Of a stretch of 64,000 nucleotides of DNA, positions 25,117-34,327 are shown in pieces. Source of the stretch: Actinokineospora bangkokensis (GTDB lineage Bacteria; Actinomycetota; Actinomycetes; Mycobacteriales; Pseudonocardiaceae); assembly GCF_001940455.1 (NCBI RefSeq), contig NZ_MKQR01000001.1, positions 37,297 through 101,296 on the forward strand, written 5' to 3'. The position numbers were made by a program, and so were the translations under genes. Position 1 is the stretch's first letter. Each line of letters starts with the position of its first letter. Below the pieces are notes generated by a model, which was not told the DNA's origin, made no database searches, and worked only from the letters and a program-made list of their open reading frames with translations.

Positions 25117-26532
25117 TCAGGCCTGCGGTGCGAACTTCTCGGTCTGCGCGGACACCAGGGCGTCGAAGGCGTTCTTGGCCGCCGCCTCGTCCGGGCCGAA
25201 CGCCTCGATCTGGAGCACCACGCCGTCAGCGACGTAGAACGCGCGGAACGCCGTGCGGCCGGTGTCGTTCTGCGCGGCCATGGTGCGCCCGACCACCCCG
25301 GTCGGCAGGCCGGACAGCGAGGTGTGCCCGCGCTCGCCGAAGTAGCCGTCCACCGCGGTCAGCAGCGCCTTGGGGTCCGAGCCCGCGGCGGGGGTGAACG
25401 AGTAGACCGCGCGCACCAGGGCGTTGCCGCCGGTGCCGCCCTCCATCGTCACGTACATGCCGACGCTGGTGACGCCCTGCGCCTTGAGGAAGTTCGCCTC
25501 GTCGGGCGCGGGCACCTTGCCGGTCACGGCGCGCTCGATGGAGATGTTCTGGTTGGCGTGCTCCTCGCCGTCGTCGATCTTGACGAACGGGCCCTTGGGC
25601 AGCTTCGGCGGCGGCGAGGTCGACACGGTCGTGCTCGGCGGCGCGGACCCCGGTCCCGGCGCGGCGGTCTCGCCCCCGCCCGGCTTGAAGATGAGGAACG
25701 CCGCGACGCCCGCGGCCACGAGCACCACCACCGCGGCGACGATGCCGATGACCTTGCCCTTGCCGCCGCCGCTGGACTCGGTGAAGACCTCCGGGCCCTG
25801 CCGCGGCCAGCTCTGCGCCTGGCCGAAGTCCGGCGGCAGGCCGTCGTCGCTCATCCACGGCGGCGGGCTCTGCTGCGGGGCCTGCTGCTGCGGGCGCGAG
25901 GTCTCCCACGCCGGGCGCGGCTGCGGCGGCGGGAACTGCGGCGGGCCGCCCATCCCCGGCTGCGGCTGCTGGCCGGTGCCCATCGCCCGGCCGGGCACGA
26001 TCTGGGTGCGGTCGCTGTCGGCGGGGCCGGTGCCCAGCGAGCCGCTGGGCACGACCTGGGTGCGCTCACCCGCGTCGCCCTGGCCCTGCTGGTGCGGCTG
26101 GTTCTGGGGGATCTGCGGGTTCTGGCCCTGCTGGGTGGGCACGACCTGGGTGCGCTCGGTCTGGTTCTGCTGCGCGGGGTTCTGCTGGGGGGGCACCGGG
26201 AAGCCACCGGAGATCGGGGCGACGATCTGGGTCGACTCGTTCGCGTTCGGCGGCGGCACGGCGGGGTTCCCGCCCGGCGGGGTGCCCGGCACCGGGTTGC
26301 CCCCGGGCGGGGTGCCCGGCGCCTGCTGGGCCTGCGGCGGCTGCGGCGCGCTCTGCTGCGGGGTCGGCTGCTGCGGCGCGGGCGGCTGCGGGGCGGGCTG
26401 CTGGCCCTGGGGTTGGTTCTGGCCGGACGCCTCGATCATCACCCGGTCGCGGCGCTGGCGGTACTCGTCCGCGGTCAGCTCGCCCGCCACCAGTGCGCTG
26501 TCGAGCTTCCGCAGCTCGTCTTGCCAGGACAT
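25117..26532 (-). CDS. Single-pass protein with SHOCT-like head, Pro/Gln linker and TQ[IV]V repeats
   Basis: A 471-residue protein. Residues 2-32 (WQDELRKLDSALVAGELTADEYRQRRDRVM) form a short helical head like SHOCT domains. Residues 33-250 are a disordered Pro/Gln/Gly stretch containing four copies of a [ES]-[RS]-TQ[IV]V motif (T101, T128, T158, T176). A membrane helix spans about 261-282 (VIGIVAAVVVLVAAGVAAFLIF), followed by a ~190-residue extracytoplasmic domain. The head is therefore cytoplasmic. It is a paralogue of the next upstream gene. The Thr motifs look like kinase/FHA phospho-sites (inference). Function unknown. Confidence 0.8.
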   Translation of the reverse strand: MSWQDELRKLDSALVAGELTADEYRQRRDRVMIEASGQNQPQGQQPAPQPPAPQQPTPQQSAPQPPQAQQAPGTPPGGNPVPGTPPGGNPAVPPPNANESTQIVAPISGGFPVPPQQNPAQQNQTERTQVVPTQQGQNPQIPQNQPHQQGQGDAGERTQVVPSGSLGTGPADSDRTQIVPGRAMGTGQQPQPGMGGPPQFPPPQPRPAWETSRPQQQAPQQSPPPWMSDDGLPPDFGQAQSWPRQGPEVFTESSGGGKGKVIGIVAAVVVLVAAGVAAFLIFKPGGGETAAPGPGSAPPSTTVSTSPPPKLPKGPFVKIDDGEEHANQNISIERAVTGKVPAPDEANFLKAQGVTSVGMYVTMEGGTGGNALVRAVYSFTPAAGSDPKALLTAVDGYFGERGHTSLSGLPTGVVGRTMAAQNDTGRTAFRAFYVADGVVLQIEAFGPDEAAAKNAFDALVSAQTEKFAPQA

Positions 26533-26660
26533 GCCTATGCCTCCAACCGCGTCAGGACGCGCTCATTCTGCACAAGGTGCGTGACGCCCTGTGTCACGGC
26601 AGCCAAATCGGTACCCGATGGTGGTGCGAACAGTCACCACCGGGTTGCGGGACGTGCTCA

Positions 26661-28001
26661 TCAACTCGCCGGAAGTGTCCGGCTGACGGTGGACACCAGG
26701 GTACGCAACTGCTCGTCCAGCACCGCCGGGTCACCCGAAGGGGATTGCAGCACGCTCACCTGCACGGTCCACGTGCCCGCCGTGTACACCGCCCTGGCGA
26801 GCGAGGACTGCGGGCCCCGGGTGCCGACCACCCGCACGGACGCGGGCAGGCCGGAGAACTCGCGGTCGGTGAAGTTCAGCTTCCGGTTGGCCGCCAGCAC
26901 ACCGTCGGTCACCTCCGCGGCGGTGGCCGCGTCCGGGTTCGGGAACGCCTGCACCAGGAACGCCGTCGACCCCTCGAACGACCCGGTGTAGGTCACCGCG
27001 GTCACCCCGGCCTCGGTCAGCACGGCGACCTCGCGCTCGCTGAACACCTTGGCGCCCTGGGCCTGCGCCAGGTTCATCGTGCCGCTGCGCGGGTCCTTGC
27101 GCCCCGGCAGCACGATCGTCGCCGGGTCCCCGACCGGCGCCGCCGCCGGGCTGGAGGCGGGCGGGGCGCCGCTGCCGACCGGCTGCTGGTCGTCGGACCC
27201 GCCCGCGAGGGCGAACCACCACACCAGGCCGGCCACCACGACCAGCGCGCCGAGCACCGCAAGCACCCGGTTGCGGTTGCCCCCGGTGCCGCCCCCGGCG
27301 GAGGTGGTGAAGACCTCGCTGCCCTGCATCGGGGTGTCCCGGGGCAGGGCCACCATCGGCGCCAGCGGCACGCCCGCGGCCGCCTCCCTGGCGGCCAGCG
27401 CGGCCCGGTCGATCACCTGCGTCGTCTCCGCCGGGTCCTCGATGACCTGGGTGACCTCGCCGTCGACCACGGTGGGTCGCTCGTCGGGCTGGGCGTCGCG
27501 CTTGTCGGCCTTCCTGGCCGCGCCCTTGCGGGGGGCCTTGGACGGCGCGGCGCCGTCGCGGGGCGCCTCGCCCTGCGGCTCCGGCGCGCGCGGCGGCGGC
27601 GCCTGGCCGCTTGCCGGGGCGGGCCGCTGGGCGGCCTGCGGCTTCGGCTCGACGGGCTGCTTCGGCTGCTTCGGCTGTTCCGGCTCCTGGGCGGCCGGGG
27701 CCTGCGCGGGCGGAGCCTGCTGGGGCTGCGCGCCCTGGGGGGCCTGCTGCTGCGCGCCCTGGGGGGACTGCTGCTGCTCGGCGGGCGGGGCCTGCTGCGG
27801 CCCGCGCGGGGGCTGGGCGGGGACGCGCTCCTCCACCATCCTGGTCGAGGCCATCGCGGTGGGGCGCCGCACCTGGGCGGGCGCGGGCGTGGTGGACGCC
27901 GCGATCAGGATCTCGTCGCGGCGCTTGCGGTACTCGGCGAGGGTGACCGCGTCCTTGGTCAGCGCCTCGTCCAGCTTGCGCAGTTCCTCTTGCCAGGTCA
28001 T
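26661..28001 (-). CDS. Paralogous single-pass protein with SHOCT-like head and TQVI motifs
   Basis: A 446-residue paralogue of the neighbouring 471-residue gene, with the same plan: head MTWQEELRKLDEALTKD (residues 1-33), a Pro/Gln/Ala linker with basic patches, Thr motifs TRMV (T53), TQVI (T184) and TQVI (T194), a membrane helix about 246-266 and an extracytoplasmic domain of about 180 residues that resembles the one in its partner (FSGLPASVRVVGTRGPQSSLARAVY). The ATG at 28001 is chosen because it gives the same head as the paralogue; the open frame continues upstream. The gap to the next gene is 128 bp. Probable envelope stress or glycan-linked regulator; not proven. Confidence 0.8.
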   Translation of the reverse strand: MTWQEELRKLDEALTKDAVTLAEYRKRRDEILIAASTTPAPAQVRRPTAMASTRMVEERVPAQPPRGPQQAPPAEQQQSPQGAQQQAPQGAQPQQAPPAQAPAAQEPEQPKQPKQPVEPKPQAAQRPAPASGQAPPPRAPEPQGEAPRDGAAPSKAPRKGAARKADKRDAQPDERPTVVDGEVTQVIEDPAETTQVIDRAALAAREAAAGVPLAPMVALPRDTPMQGSEVFTTSAGGGTGGNRNRVLAVLGALVVVAGLVWWFALAGGSDDQQPVGSGAPPASSPAAAPVGDPATIVLPGRKDPRSGTMNLAQAQGAKVFSEREVAVLTEAGVTAVTYTGSFEGSTAFLVQAFPNPDAATAAEVTDGVLAANRKLNFTDREFSGLPASVRVVGTRGPQSSLARAVYTAGTWTVQVSVLQSPSGDPAVLDEQLRTLVSTVSRTLPAS

Positions 28002-28050
28002 CGGGTCCCCCTGCGGGCGGAATATCGGTCGAATCCTGCCACCTGCGCGC

Positions 28051-28977
28051 TCACCCCGGCGCCCCCTCCCCGGATTCGGCGGTGGACCGTGACCTGGCGG
28101 AGACCCCGTGCACCAGGGCGAGGAGCATGTCCGCCGCGGTGTGGCACACCCGCAGCAGCAACCCCACCGCGGTCGCGGCCACCACCCCCACCGCCGGTCC
28201 CAGCACCAGGACCAGCACCGCCTCCCGGGCCCCGAACCCGGCAGGCGCGAACACCACCACAAGTCCCACCAACCAGCTCAGGGCAAACCCGCACGTCGCC
28301 AGCGCCGCCACCCGGGCCGGGTCGGTGGTGAACGGCGCCGCCGCCACCAGCCCCGCGCCCCCGTAGGCCAGCCACGCGGGCACCATCCAGGCCATCGGCC
28401 GCAGCACGTCGGCCCAGCCCAGCGCAGGCACCGCGGCGCCCCGGCCGAGCTTGCGCACCACGAACCGCACCACCGCCGGGTGCAGCAGCGGCAGCGCCAG
28501 CAGCGCCACCGCGCCCGCCCAGCTGTACCGGGACGCCAGCACCGGGTCGGCCACCAGCAGCCCGGCCGACACCACCACCGAGGTCACCGCGTGCACGGCC
28601 AGGAACACCGCCCCCGCCAGCAGCGCCGAGCGCGCGGGCACCCCGTACCGCTGGGCCAGCCTGGCCTGCGCGAGCAGCGGCCACACCGCCCCCGGCAGGT
28701 ACTTGCCGACCTGCGCGGGGAAGAAGACCCGCCGCGCCGCCGCCGCGCCCACCCGGTGGCCCAGCGCGTCCAGGCACCGCCGCCACACCTGCGCGGTCGC
28801 CAGCAGCCCCAGCACCACCAGGGCGAACGCCAGCAGCGCCCGCCACCAGCCGATGCGGCCCACCGCCGCGCCCAGGGCGGGCAGGTCGTCGCGCAGCGCC
28901 CACCCGGCCACGCCCACCGCCACGACCACGAACCCGATCGCGACCAGGTCGGCGCGGCGCCGGGGCGCGTCAGCCAC
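28051..28977 (-). CDS. LPG-synthase-type TM protein (UPF0104), possible lipid/glycan flippase
   Basis: A 308-residue membrane protein with about eight helices, matching the lysylphosphatidylglycerol synthase transmembrane (UPF0104/AglD-like) family. It lacks the soluble aminoacyltransferase domain, so a translocase role for a lipid-linked sugar is more likely than LPG synthesis. The family signatures ARRVFFPAQVGKYLPGAVWPLL and VFAPAGFGAREAVLVLVLG are present. GTG 28977 lies 8 bp inside the end of the methyltransferase gene. It is the last gene of the coupled block. Confidence 0.85.
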   Translation of the reverse strand: MADAPRRRADLVAIGFVVVAVGVAGWALRDDLPALGAAVGRIGWWRALLAFALVVLGLLATAQVWRRCLDALGHRVGAAAARRVFFPAQVGKYLPGAVWPLLAQARLAQRYGVPARSALLAGAVFLAVHAVTSVVVSAGLLVADPVLASRYSWAGAVALLALPLLHPAVVRFVVRKLGRGAAVPALGWADVLRPMAWMVPAWLAYGGAGLVAAAPFTTDPARVAALATCGFALSWLVGLVVVFAPAGFGAREAVLVLVLGPAVGVVAATAVGLLLRVCHTAADMLLALVHGVSARSRSTAESGEGAPG

Positions 28978-29644
28978 GCCGGATCAGCCCGGTGGTCGTC
29001 GGGTAGGGCAGCGCGGGGGTCTTGCCGCGCAGGTACCGCACGCCCCCGCCCGCGCGCACCGCCGCGTACCGGTCGCGCTTGATGTTGTCGAACACGACGA
29101 GCGCGCCGGGCGCCAGGTGGTCCAGCGCGCGGTGGAAGGCGTCCACCCGCGCGCGCCCGTCCACCACCACCAGGTCGAACTCGCCACCGACCCGGTCGAT
29201 CGCCCCCACGTACTCCTCGAAGTCCAGGTCCTCGTGCCCGGCCCGCCCGGACCGCACCGTCGTCCCCGGACCGGCCGCGGCCGCGGGCACGACGTGCAGG
29301 GTCACGTTGTCGTGCTCGGCCACCAGCCCCCGCACCACCTCGGCGAACCCCGCGTCGTGCTCGACGCTGTGCACCTCGGCCGCCCGCCGGGCCAGCCACA
29401 CCGTGCTCGCCCCCGCGCCGAACTCGAACACCCGCGGCGCCGCCCGCCCGGCGAGGAAGGCCTGGACCTCCTCGATCGCCGGGTAGGACCACCACGCCAG
29501 GTCCAGCGCGGCCAGGTCGGCCACGTCGTGGACGGCGAACAGCGACCGCAGGTGGCCGGTGCCCATCCGGTCGAGCAACCCGGTGCGCTCGGCGACCTTG
29601 CGGGCCGCGCGCACCCCCGCCACGTAGGCCCCGCGCGCGCTCAC
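28970..29644 (-). CDS. SAM-dependent methyltransferase of the glycan block
   Basis: A 224-residue class I methyltransferase. Motif I is VFEFGAGASTVWLARR (residues ~75-90), followed by VHSVEHDAGFAEVV and the acidic FDLVVVDGRARVDAF. The C-terminal segment VVFDNIKRDRYAAV is typical of FkbM/TylF-like small-molecule or sugar methyltransferases. GTG 29644 overlaps the stop of the upstream glycosyltransferase gene, and its own stop lies inside the flippase-like gene. The tight coupling suggests methylation of a glycan intermediate. The substrate is not identifiable. Confidence 0.82.
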   Translation of the reverse strand: MSARGAYVAGVRAARKVAERTGLLDRMGTGHLRSLFAVHDVADLAALDLAWWSYPAIEEVQAFLAGRAAPRVFEFGAGASTVWLARRAAEVHSVEHDAGFAEVVRGLVAEHDNVTLHVVPAAAAGPGTTVRSGRAGHEDLDFEEYVGAIDRVGGEFDLVVVDGRARVDAFHRALDHLAPGALVVFDNIKRDRYAAVRAGGGVRYLRGKTPALPYPTTTGLIRRG

Positions 29645-30579
29645 GGCTCGTCCCCCGTCCGCTCGACCACCATCTCCGCCACCTCGTCGCGCCGGGCCGT
29701 GCGGTGCAGCAGCATCTCCGCGATCAGCCCGAACGACACCATCTGCACGCCCAGGATCACCAGCAGGATGCCCAGGTTGAGCAGCGGCCGGGTGCCGATC
29801 GCCTCGGCGGTGAACACCCACACCCCGGTCAGGTACAGCAGGATCGCGAACCCCAGCGCCCCGAACAGCGCGCCCACCCCGGAGAACAGGTGCGCGGGCC
29901 TGCGGCCGTACTTGGTGATCGTCATGACCGTGAGCAGGTCGATCGCCCCGCGCAGGTACCGCTCGAAGCCGTACTTGGACCGGCCGTGCTCGCGCGGGCG
30001 GTGGTTCACCGCCAGCTCCACGACCTTGTAGCCCTGGTTGTGCGCCAGCGCCGGGATGTAGCGGTGCAGCTCGCCGTAGAGCGGCACCCGCCGGTACACC
30101 TCGGCGTCGGCGGCCTTGAGCCCGCAGTTCTGGTCCTTGAGCGGCAGCCCGGTGATCACCCCGGCCACCTTGTTGAACACCTTCGACGGCAGCCGCTTCG
30201 ACAGCGGGTCCTTGCGGTCGACCTTGTGCCCGCTGACCAGGTCCGCCCCGGTGTCCAGCTCGGCCAGCATGCGCGGCACCTCGGCCGGGTCGTCCTGCAG
30301 GTCGGCGTCCATGGTGACCACCCGCCGCCCGCGCGCCTCGGCCACCGCGGCCGCCAGCGCCGCCGCCTTGCCGAAGTTGCGCCGCAGCCGCACCGCGCGC
30401 ACCGCGGGCCGCTCCTCGGCCAGCGCGCTCATCACCTTCCACGAGCCGTCGGTGCTGCCGTCGTCGACCAGGATGAGCTCGTAGTCCACCCCCGCCAGCG
30501 CGGCGGCCACCTCGTCGGCCAGCGCGGCCAGGGTCGCCTCCTCGTCCTTGGCCGGGACCAGCACGCTGACCTCGGTCAC
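29641..30579 (-). CDS. DPM1/ArnC-like glycosyltransferase with C-terminal membrane helices
   Basis: A 312-residue GT2 enzyme of the polyprenyl-phosphate sugar synthase group. Motifs are VLVPAKDEE, ILVDDGSTDGSW, the metal motif TMDADLQDDP and LPLKDQNCGLKA, then REHGRSKYGFERYLRGAIDLL before two membrane helices (about 230-295). It would transfer a sugar from a nucleotide donor to polyprenyl phosphate on the inner membrane face, providing the donor for membrane enzymes such as its neighbour at 30576. GTG 30579 overlaps the neighbour's stop by 4 bp. Confidence 0.9.
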   Translation of the reverse strand: MTEVSVLVPAKDEEATLAALADEVAAALAGVDYELILVDDGSTDGSWKVMSALAEERPAVRAVRLRRNFGKAAALAAAVAEARGRRVVTMDADLQDDPAEVPRMLAELDTGADLVSGHKVDRKDPLSKRLPSKVFNKVAGVITGLPLKDQNCGLKAADAEVYRRVPLYGELHRYIPALAHNQGYKVVELAVNHRPREHGRSKYGFERYLRGAIDLLTVMTITKYGRRPAHLFSGVGALFGALGFAILLYLTGVWVFTAEAIGTRPLLNLGILLVILGVQMVSFGLIAEMLLHRTARRDEVAEMVVERTGDEP

Positions 30580-32228
30580 TTCTCCCCCTCCTCGGTTGGC
30601 GCGGGCGCCCACAGGACCGCCCCGCTCTTGCGCACGAAGACCACCTTGGTGTCCGGGGTGGCCGTCGGCCCGATCACGACGAAGCCGGTGCCCCCGGTGA
30701 CCCACGGCAGCGCGGCGGTGACGTCCGGCCGGGCCTGGTTGACGATGCCGCCGCCGACGACCACGCCGCTGCCGTCGACCACCGCGGCGCAGTGGATCGG
30801 GTCGGCGCCGCCGGTGGCCCAGCCCCGGATGCGGGTGGCCCCCGGCAGCTGCTGGGCCTCCTCCATGAACCCGGACGGGTCGGCCTTGCGCGCCGGGTCG
30901 GCAGCGGGCAACGGCCGCGCGCCCGCGATGTCGACGCGGTCACCCAGCTCGGGGCCGCCGCAGCCGAGCGTGAAGTCCTCGGTGAACGGGTAGTGGCCGA
31001 TCTTGGGCAGCAGGTCCATCAGCTCGTCCGGGTTCGGCAGCCGGTCCGGGTAGGCCGCCCCGAGGCCCGCCCGCAGCGCCACCGCCTGCAGCGGCACCTC
31101 CCGCGACTCCTCGCGCAGCGCGGCGGCCACCGGCATGCCCAGGGTGAACCCGAGGAACCCGGCCGCGACCGCCAGCACCGCCACCCGCGGCCCGTTCGCC
31201 GCGGACCGGCGCACCAGCAGCCACCCGGCGATGACCATCAGCGGCACCGCCATGACCACCGACTGCGAGGTGTAGCGGCTGGACAGGCCCACCGCCTCGC
31301 CGAAGTCCACCCTGGCCACGCCGATCATGGCGCAGGCCAGCACCGCGTGCAGGGCCAGCGCCCACCACACCCGCAGCTCCTCGGCCCGCGCCGCGCTGGT
31401 CGTCAGCAGCACCGCGTACGCGGCCAGCACCAGCACCCCGGCCACCACGGCGACCCCGGCGCTGTCGGTCGTCCACAGGTGCCCCACGGCCGCGAAGAAG
31501 GTGAACAGCACCTGCACCGGGTCGCTGGTCGGTGACCCGCCCGGCACCGGACCCCGGTCCAGCAGCTTCCACGCCACCCCGACGCCCACCAGCACGACCA
31601 GCGGCACCACGCGCTTCCACACGGCCTCGCGCCGCACCCAGGCCAGCCACGCCAGCGCCACCCACACCGGGAACCCGGTGCCGTAGCTCAGGCAGGCCAG
31701 CAGGCCCACCCCCCAGGCGGGCACCCACCACCCCCGCCGCGCCAGCAGCAGCGCGCAGATGACCAGCAGGTTCGCCGTCAGCCACGCCGTGCCGCTCATC
31801 GAGCGGATGAAGTTGTGCAGCCCGTGCGGGCTGAACACCAGCGCCGAGGCGCCCACCACCAGCGCGGCCCGCGCCACCGGCGGCAGCGACCTCGGCAGCG
31901 CGGCGCGCAGCACCACCACCGTCAGCACGCCGATGGCCACCACCAGGCAGCCCAGCACCCGGTTGTCGCCGTGGCTGACCGCCACGTTGAGCCAGTAGGC
32001 CAGGGCGGGCAGGACCAGCGGGTGCTCGTTGCGCAGGGTGAAGAAGCCGGAGGGGTGCAGCGAGCCGTCCGGGTTGGAGGTGTTGAGCAGCACCTGCCAG
32101 TAGTCGAGGAACTGCAGGTGGGGCCCGCCCAGCACGTCGACCAGGGTGGCGGCGACGGGGACGAGGGCGAGCAGCTCGATCAGCCACACCCACCGCGCGA
32201 GCCGGGCGGGTGCTGGGGCTTGGGTCAC
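30576..32228 (-). CDS. Polytopic membrane protein, probable polyprenyl-sugar-dependent glycosyltransferase
   Basis: A 550-residue membrane protein with about eleven helices in residues 10-365, followed by a ~180-residue extracytoplasmic tail. The first periplasmic loop contains FLDYWQVLLNTSNPDGSLH and an Asp/His-rich continuation (FTLRNEHPLVLPAL), similar in position to the catalytic loops of GT-C enzymes, though I see no exact GT-C signature. It is the first gene of a four-gene coupled block ahead of the DPM1-like enzyme, which fits a GT-C partner that uses the lipid-linked sugar. GTG start at 32228. Confidence 0.72.
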   Translation of the reverse strand: MTQAPAPARLARWVWLIELLALVPVAATLVDVLGGPHLQFLDYWQVLLNTSNPDGSLHPSGFFTLRNEHPLVLPALAYWLNVAVSHGDNRVLGCLVVAIGVLTVVVLRAALPRSLPPVARAALVVGASALVFSPHGLHNFIRSMSGTAWLTANLLVICALLLARRGWWVPAWGVGLLACLSYGTGFPVWVALAWLAWVRREAVWKRVVPLVVLVGVGVAWKLLDRGPVPGGSPTSDPVQVLFTFFAAVGHLWTTDSAGVAVVAGVLVLAAYAVLLTTSAARAEELRVWWALALHAVLACAMIGVARVDFGEAVGLSSRYTSQSVVMAVPLMVIAGWLLVRRSAANGPRVAVLAVAAGFLGFTLGMPVAAALREESREVPLQAVALRAGLGAAYPDRLPNPDELMDLLPKIGHYPFTEDFTLGCGGPELGDRVDIAGARPLPAADPARKADPSGFMEEAQQLPGATRIRGWATGGADPIHCAAVVDGSGVVVGGGIVNQARPDVTAALPWVTGGTGFVVIGPTATPDTKVVFVRKSGAVLWAPAPTEEGEK

Positions 32229-32338
32229 AGCGGGGATCTCCCTGCGCTAGGGGACTGCCCGGGCAGTCTAGAGAGGCCGCCCGCCCGGCCAGCGGGAACG
32301 GTCTGCGGCCCCCGGGGACGGGGGGTTACCGTGGGCGG

Positions 32339-33658
32339 GTGAGCGACCAGCCGCCGGTGCCCCAGCTGCCGCCCGTGCACGAGGCGTGGCTGCCGCGGGA
32401 GCACTCGCTGCACCGGCCCCGCCACGGCCCCCGGCAGAAGCTCGCCCTGATCAGCGCCCTGGTGTTCTTCGCCCTGCCGACCGTGCTGTACGCGGTGGGC
32501 GTGCGCCCCGCCGAGATCGAGAACCACCCGCTCGCCGGGTTCCCCGGCCTGGGCGACGGCTGGGGCTTCTTCCGAGACTTCGACCCGTGGGCCACCGACA
32601 ACCTGTCCTTCCGCCCGGCCGCCATCGCCGTGGCCGACGGGGTCAGCCGCGGCGTGTTCGGCGAGCCCCCCACCTTCGGCCAGCAGGAGGTCGACACCGG
32701 CCCGCTCGGCGGCGGCCCCACCCCGGCGCCCGCCCCCGGCCGCCGCGTCGAGCAGCCCGGCCAGCAGGGCCCGGCGCAGGCCGCGAACGCCACCGTCATC
32801 GAGGGCACAGACGGCTGGCTGTACTTCGGCGGCGACATGTCGGCCAAGTGCCAGCCCTCGCGCCCGTTCGCCCAGACCGTCGACCTGCTCAAGCGCCTGC
32901 AGCGGGCCGTCGAGAGCTCCGGGCGCGAGTTCGTGCTGGTCGTGGCCCCCGACAAGTCCACCCAGGTGCCGGAGCACCTGCCCGCCAACTACGACGACAA
33001 GGAGTGCGCCGCGGCCGCCAGGGACCGGTTGTGGAAGCTCATCGAGGGCGCGCAGACCTTCGACATGCGCGCCGAGCTGCAGGGCGTGGCCCGCGGCCTG
33101 GGCCGCCCCCCGTACTACCGGCTCGACACCCACTGGACCGACGAGGGCGCCCTGGCCATGACCCGCCGGGTCGCCGAGGAGGTCCGCCCCGGGGTCTCCG
33201 CCACCTGGACCACCAGCCCCCGCGCCCGCTTCGCCGTCGGCGCCGACCTGCCCGGCATCCAGGGCAAGCGCGGCGACAAGGAGGGCACCATCTACAGCCT
33301 GCGCCCGGACGGCGAGTCCGACCGCACCCAGGAGCCCCGCACCAACCTCAGCACCCCGTTCCACCGCGGCTCCGAGCCCGTCCAGGGCACCATCGACAAG
33401 CCCACCCTGTTCCTGGGCGACTCCTTCACCGGCGTGTCGGTGCCCTACGTCTCGGCAATATTCACCGACCTCACGGTGTTGAGCTACCTGAGCAGCGTCG
33501 ACCGCCCGGCCGACACGATCGCCCAGCTCGCCGACAACGAGGTCGTCGTGTTCGAGATCGTCGAGCGCGCCCTCGCCGTCGGCGGCGGCAGCTGGCTCAC
33601 CGACCAGTTCATCAACGACGTGCAGGCGGAGCTGGCCACGCGCCCGATCCGCCGCTGA
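32339..33658 (+). CDS. AlgX/AlgJ-like SGNH-hydrolase-fold protein
   Basis: A 439-residue membrane-anchored protein. A cytoplasmic tail of about 38 residues precedes one helix (LALISALVFFALPTVLYAVGV), then an outside domain of the AlgX/AlgJ type. Its catalytic residues are visible: DTHWTD (D263, H265) and LGDSF (D361, S362). These proteins help O-acetylate surface polysaccharides, usually with a membrane acyltransferase, which is not seen here. Residues ~115-145 are a Gly/Pro/Gln linker. GTG 32339 starts 110 bp from the divergent glycan block, suggesting shared control. Confidence 0.85.
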   Translation: MSDQPPVPQLPPVHEAWLPREHSLHRPRHGPRQKLALISALVFFALPTVLYAVGVRPAEIENHPLAGFPGLGDGWGFFRDFDPWATDNLSFRPAAIAVADGVSRGVFGEPPTFGQQEVDTGPLGGGPTPAPAPGRRVEQPGQQGPAQAANATVIEGTDGWLYFGGDMSAKCQPSRPFAQTVDLLKRLQRAVESSGREFVLVVAPDKSTQVPEHLPANYDDKECAAAARDRLWKLIEGAQTFDMRAELQGVARGLGRPPYYRLDTHWTDEGALAMTRRVAEEVRPGVSATWTTSPRARFAVGADLPGIQGKRGDKEGTIYSLRPDGESDRTQEPRTNLSTPFHRGSEPVQGTIDKPTLFLGDSFTGVSVPYVSAIFTDLTVLSYLSSVDRPADTIAQLADNEVVVFEIVERALAVGGGSWLTDQFINDVQAELATRPIRR

Positions 33659-33670
33659 ACAGGAGGAACC

Positions 33671-34327
33671 GTGTTCTTCGGAAGGGCCAAGAGCCGCATG
33701 GTCACCCCGGAGGAGGCCCTCCCCGGCCGCGACACCCCCCTCCCGGTCGTCACCGACAACGTGGTCCTGCACCACCGCCAGGTCCCGCCCTTCCCCGAGG
33801 GCCTGGAGGTCGCCGTCGTCGCCATGGGCTGCTTCTGGGGCCCCGAACGCGTCTTCTGGAACACCCCCGGCGTCTGGTCCACCTCCGTCGGCTACACCGG
33901 CGGCCACACCCGCAACCCCACCTACGAAGAGGTGTGCAGCGGCCTCACCGGCCACACCGAGGCCGTCCAGGTGGTCTACGACCCCAAGGTCGTCACCTAC
34001 AAGGACCTGCTCAAGACCTTCTGGGAAGGCCACGACCCCACCCAGGGCATGCGCCAGGGCAACGACCTGGGCACCCAGTACCGCTCAGGGCTGTACTACC
34101 TGAACGACACCCAGAAGGCCGAGGCGGAGGAGAGCCTCAAGGCCTACCAGCAGTCCCTCACCAAGGCGGGCTACGGCCAGATCACCACCGAGATCGCCGC
34201 CGCGGGCCCCTGGTACTACGCCGAGGATTATCACCAGCAGTACTTGCACAAGGTCCCCAACGGCTACTGCGGCATGGGCGGCACCGGCGTCTCCTGCCCC
34301 ATCGGCCTGGGCGTCAGCGAGGGCTAG
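33671..34327 (+). CDS. msrA: Peptide-methionine (S)-S-oxide reductase MsrA
   Basis: A 218-residue MsrA with the catalytic GCFWG (Cys about residue 54) and the conserved [29 protein letters not shown] and EDYHQQYL motifs. It reduces the S-epimer of methionine sulfoxide in oxidised proteins, with electrons from thioredoxin. C-terminal [13 protein letters not shown] holds the recycling cysteines. GTG 33671 has AGGAGGAA upstream. It follows the AlgX-like gene by 12 bp. Its stop overlaps, on the opposite strand, the stop of the toxin gene. Confidence 0.95.
   Translation: MFFGRAKSRMVTPEEALPGRDTPLPVVTDNVVLHHRQVPPFPEGLEVAVVAMGCFWGPERVFWNTPGVWSTSVGYTGGHTRNPTYEEVCSGLTGHTEAVQVVYDPKVVTYKDLLKTFWEGHDPTQGMRQGNDLGTQYRSGLYYLNDTQKAEAEESLKAYQQSLTKAGYGQITTEIAAAGPWYYAEDYHQQYLHKVPNGYCGMGGTGVSCPIGLGVSEG

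Noticed and set aside
22041..25397. Long plus-strand open frame (1118 codons)
   Set aside because: It is the complement of the 1146-residue glycan gene, with no recognisable domain and an extreme His/Arg/Gln composition.
26040..26330. Repetitive GGCGGGGTGCC- and CTGCTG-like DNA
   Set aside because: It encodes the Pro/Gln-rich linker of the 471-residue protein and is not a separate DNA repeat array or CRISPR.
28002..28262. N-terminal extension of the 446-residue paralogue
   Set aside because: The extension overlaps the UPF0104 gene antisense/other frame and has Trp/Arg-rich nonsense sequence; the paralogue shows the protein starts at MTWQEELRK.
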